IMG/VR virus record: IMGVR_UViG_3300020179_001612
Span: 1-64,000 of that record
Source of the DNA: a virus
Strand: one strand, 5' to 3'
Length of the DNA: 64,000 nucleotides
In this document: positions 62,155 to 64,000 of the stretch, one piece after another
Layout: each line of letters opens with the position of its first letter
How positions within the stretch are numbered: position 1 is the first letter of the stretch
Made by a program: the position numbers and the translations under genes
Notes under the pieces: model-generated
What the model saw: the letters and a program-made list of their open reading frames with translations, nothing else
What the model was told of the DNA's origin: nothing
The model's database searches: none

Positions 62155-63243
62155 TCATTGTGCTTTGTTTCTTTCTATTTGTGTTGTGTAAAGATCTGTA
62201 ACAAAATGCCAATTAACGACTTTCCAAAAATTGTGAATATATCGGTCCCTTTCGTTTTTATATTTTAGATAATATGCATGTTCCCATAAATCTAACCCAA
62301 GTAAAGGATAAGATTTATTTTTACCACTCATCATTAGAGGGTTGTCTTGATTTGGGGTCGTTACGATTTTTAATCTATTTGCTTTAGTTAGTACTAACCA
62401 AACCCAACCAGAACCAAATTTTGATTTTGCTTCCTCCTCAAATTTTTCTTTAAATTTATCAAATGACCCAAATATTGATTCTAATTTATAAAGTAATGGG
62501 TTTTCTAATTTGGTTTTTTTTGGTGACAACATTTTCCAAAAAAGTGCGTGATTAAAAGCACCACCACCGTTATTTCTAACTTTATTATTGAATTTAGAAA
62601 TACCTGATATTATCTCCTCTAAATCTAAATCTTTACCTTTTATTTTTTCTAACTCACCATTTAACTTTTCAACATACCCTTTGTAGTGTTTTGTGTAGTG
62701 GGTCTTCATTGTTTCAGAATCGATAAAATCTTCTAATTCATCGAATTCGTATGGTAATTTTTCAATAGATATTTTTTTTATTTCAGAAATAATTTGTGTA
62801 TTATTAAAAGATTCTACTTGTAGTAATAATTCTAAATTATTAATTTGTTCGGTAAACATTTTATATATTCTCGGTAATAAAGACTTATTACTTTTTTCAA
62901 ATTTTTTCATAATTTCACCAGCAATTGCGTTTGCATCATCCTCATTTTTACCTCCGATGTTAGGTCCTTTTTTTCTTTTTTGTACCGTCCTTTGATATTC
63001 GTGTGACCACTCGTGAGCTAAAGTCCTAAGTATGTCTCTATTTAATCTATCTTTTATTAAAATTTTAAGCTTGTGTTTGTCAGTCCTACTACCGGTAGTC
63101 ATTTTACCAGTTCTTTTGGTCATAAAATCAATAACAATATCTTCTTTAAGAGGATATTCCTTTTTTAAAAAATCAATAAATTTTTCTACTAATTTTTTTT
63201 GTTCTTTTGATATTCCATCAGGGTAAATAATTTCTATGTCCAT
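62155..63243 (-). CDS. Zincin metalloprotease - Mn superoxide dismutase fusion
   Basis: The 362-residue protein has two domains. Residues 1-125 carry a zincin helix LRTLAHEWSHEYQRTV (HExxH at 77-81) and NEDDANAIAGE after it, as in SprT/WLM-like phage peptidases. Residues 160-362 are a complete Fe/Mn superoxide dismutase: THYTKHYKGYV (His182), GGAFNHALFWKML (His232), FGSGWVWLVL, TTPNQDNPLM and GLDLWEHAYYLKYKN (Asp318, His322). All four metal ligands are present. Gly four residues before His232 and Gln in NQDNPL favour the Mn type. The joining segment has LQVE and IISE, possible prohead-protease sites. No signal peptide is present. An ATATTTATA motif precedes the start. Confidence 0.9.
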   Translation of the reverse strand: MDIEIIYPDGISKEQKKLVEKFIDFLKKEYPLKEDIVIDFMTKRTGKMTTGSRTDKHKLKILIKDRLNRDILRTLAHEWSHEYQRTVQKRKKGPNIGGKNEDDANAIAGEIMKKFEKSNKSLLPRIYKMFTEQINNLELLLQVESFNNTQIISEIKKISIEKLPYEFDELEDFIDSETMKTHYTKHYKGYVEKLNGELEKIKGKDLDLEEIISGISKFNNKVRNNGGGAFNHALFWKMLSPKKTKLENPLLYKLESIFGSFDKFKEKFEEEAKSKFGSGWVWLVLTKANRLKIVTTPNQDNPLMMSGKNKSYPLLGLDLWEHAYYLKYKNERDRYIHNFWKVVNWHFVTDLYTTQIERNKAQ

Positions 63244-63244
63244 A

Positions 63245-63255
63245 ATATATAAATA
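63245..63255 (-). promoter_or_regulatory. GATATTTATAT motif upstream of SOD fusion
   Basis: Read on the minus strand, the motif is only a few bases before the ATG at 63243, so transcription from it would give a nearly leaderless mRNA. Confidence 0.4.
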
Positions 63256-64000
63256 TCACCTCTTATGAGAAATCATATTTAACACTTCTTCAATAGCAGA
63301 TGCGTCTTCCATAAGACCATCACCCATCACAGTAGATATTATTTTTTTCTTTCTATTAAGGATATCATATATAACACCTTCTATTGTGTTTTCAAAAAGT
63401 GGGTAGTAAACTGATGTTGAATTTTTTTGACCAATTCTATGTGATCTGTCTTCTGCTTGTGCGTGTTCTGCAGGCACAAACGATAAGTCATTCATAATAA
63501 CGGCCTCCGCTGAGGTTAAAGTAATACCAACACCTGCAGCCTTTAAGTTCCCAACGAAAACTTTAATCTTGTCGTTTTCTTGAAAATCGTCCACCGCCTT
63601 TTGACGATGAGGTTTTGAACATGAACCATCTAAATAAACCGCTTGTTTTCCAAAATGTTCATATATTGTTTTTAAAGTGTCGGTGAAGTTTGTAAATATG
63701 ATTACTTTTTTTCCTTGCTCTATAATGTTTTCTGCTAACTCAATAGTGTTTTTTACTTTTTCTTCAGCAATCACTTTTCTAACTTTCATTAGTTTTCCAA
63801 ACTGAATTGTTAAAGATGATGACTCTTCTGAGTTGTTATCATACCAATTAAAATATTCACCCATAAGTTCTTCATAGTCTTTAGATTTTAATCTTAAATA
63901 AACGGGTGTTATAATTTTATCAGGTAAATCTAAAACATCTTCTTTTAATCTTCTTAAAATATGTGTTTGAGTTCTTTCTCTTAATTCATCTAAATTTGAT
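63256..64000 (-). CDS. SNF2-family helicase, C-terminal part
   Basis: The frame is open to the window edge, so the N-terminus is missing. Visible are LRRLKEDVLDLPDKIITPVY (SNF2 linker region), then the second RecA domain: KVIIFTNFTDTLKTIYEHFG, VFVGNLKAAGVGITLTSAEA, and motif VI QAEDRSHRIGQKNS. This is the SNF2/RapA-like group rather than the UvsW type. In T4-like phages such helicases may serve replication fork or transcription functions. Confidence 0.85.
   Translation of the reverse strand, partial: SNLDELRERTQTHILRRLKEDVLDLPDKIITPVYLRLKSKDYEELMGEYFNWYDNNSEESSSLTIQFGKLMKVRKVIAEEKVKNTIELAENIIEQGKKVIIFTNFTDTLKTIYEHFGKQAVYLDGSCSKPHRQKAVDDFQENDKIKVFVGNLKAAGVGITLTSAEAVIMNDLSFVPAEHAQAEDRSHRIGQKNSTSVYYPLFENTIEGVIYDILNRKKKIISTVMGDGLMEDASAIEEVLNMISHKR

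Noticed and set aside
1-64000. Genome-wide reassignment of TAA to a sense codon
   Set aside because: Two genes have in-frame TAA, but most genes in the window end in TAA with neighbours starting right after, so TAA is the normal stop.
1-64000. tRNA genes and CRISPR arrays
   Set aside because: Gaps between genes are short and AT-rich. I saw no cloverleaf-like GC-rich segments ending in CCA and no evenly spaced repeats, though I could not run a covariance search.

Overview
The window is a 64-kb piece of a T4-like tailed phage (myovirus head module) that most likely infects a member of the Bacteroidota, probably a flavobacterium-like host. The DNA is strongly AT-rich. The T4 head order is visible on the plus strand: terminase large subunit (12712-14487), portal (14526-16319), prohead protease (18073-18783), scaffold (19158-20684) and major capsid protein (20760-22556). 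A family-B DNA polymerase (57770-60673), a late sigma-like factor (30674-31411), PhoH, dUTPase and a SNF2 helicase are also present. The host is inferred from a Bacteroidota-type ribosomal protein bS21 gene (17308-17496), from A-rich leaders without Shine-Dalgarno sequences, from a DUF4494-like protein, and from a TTTG-N20-TATATTTA promoter in front of the polymerase, which is the Bacteroidota -33/-7 arrangement.

Layout. 1-12 kb: accessory genes on both strands. These include a zinc peptidase, small secreted proteins, a split ClpC-like unfoldase with an adjacent UVR-motif protein, and several proteins that share short N-terminal modules which look like T4-style capsid-targeting sequences. 12-24.5 kb: packaging and capsid genes, plus bS21, an HNH endonuclease and small membrane proteins. 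24.5-31.4 kb (minus strand): virion or baseplate-like proteins and the sigma factor. 31.4-50.5 kb (minus strand): a glycan island of about 20 genes that encodes GDP-L-fucose synthesis, CMP-nonulosonate synthesis, FdtA/FdtB-like 3-amino-sugar synthesis, many glycosyltransferases (two of them fucosyltransferases) and two methyltransferases. PhoH, dUTPase and a DEDDy exonuclease are interspersed. 50.5-53.3 kb: a decayed homing-nuclease remnant and small virion-associated proteins. 53.4-57.7 kb: tail or fibre proteins, one ending in a diversity-generating-retroelement type variable region. 57.8-64 kb: DNA polymerase, a neck-like protein, a metalloprotease-superoxide dismutase fusion and a partial SNF2 helicase.

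Most notable signals. (1) The Clp unfoldase is encoded in two adjacent genes joined by an atypically split intein (24-residue N-part, 133-residue C-part) that interrupts the Walker A loop. (2) A glycosyltransferase frame contains GGT-TAA-GGT directly after a strong, locally GC-rich hairpin, which resembles a minimal translational-bypass site and lies next to a homing-nuclease remnant. (3) The 3' end of a fibre gene has the NNC-codon signature of a DGR variable region, with no reverse transcriptase in the window. (4) Shared N-terminal modules end in the same (L/I)xE motif seen at the predicted capsid cleavage site. (5) A directional motif, TATATTTAT, recurs upstream of structural genes on both strands but not the polymerase or Clp genes, and is a candidate late promoter. 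(6) A zincin-MnSOD fusion.

Several frames are interrupted (Clp C-terminus, glycosyltransferase, nuclease, fibre start). Each may be biological or an assembly error, and this is stated per entry. No tRNA, CRISPR array, integrase or reverse transcriptase was seen.
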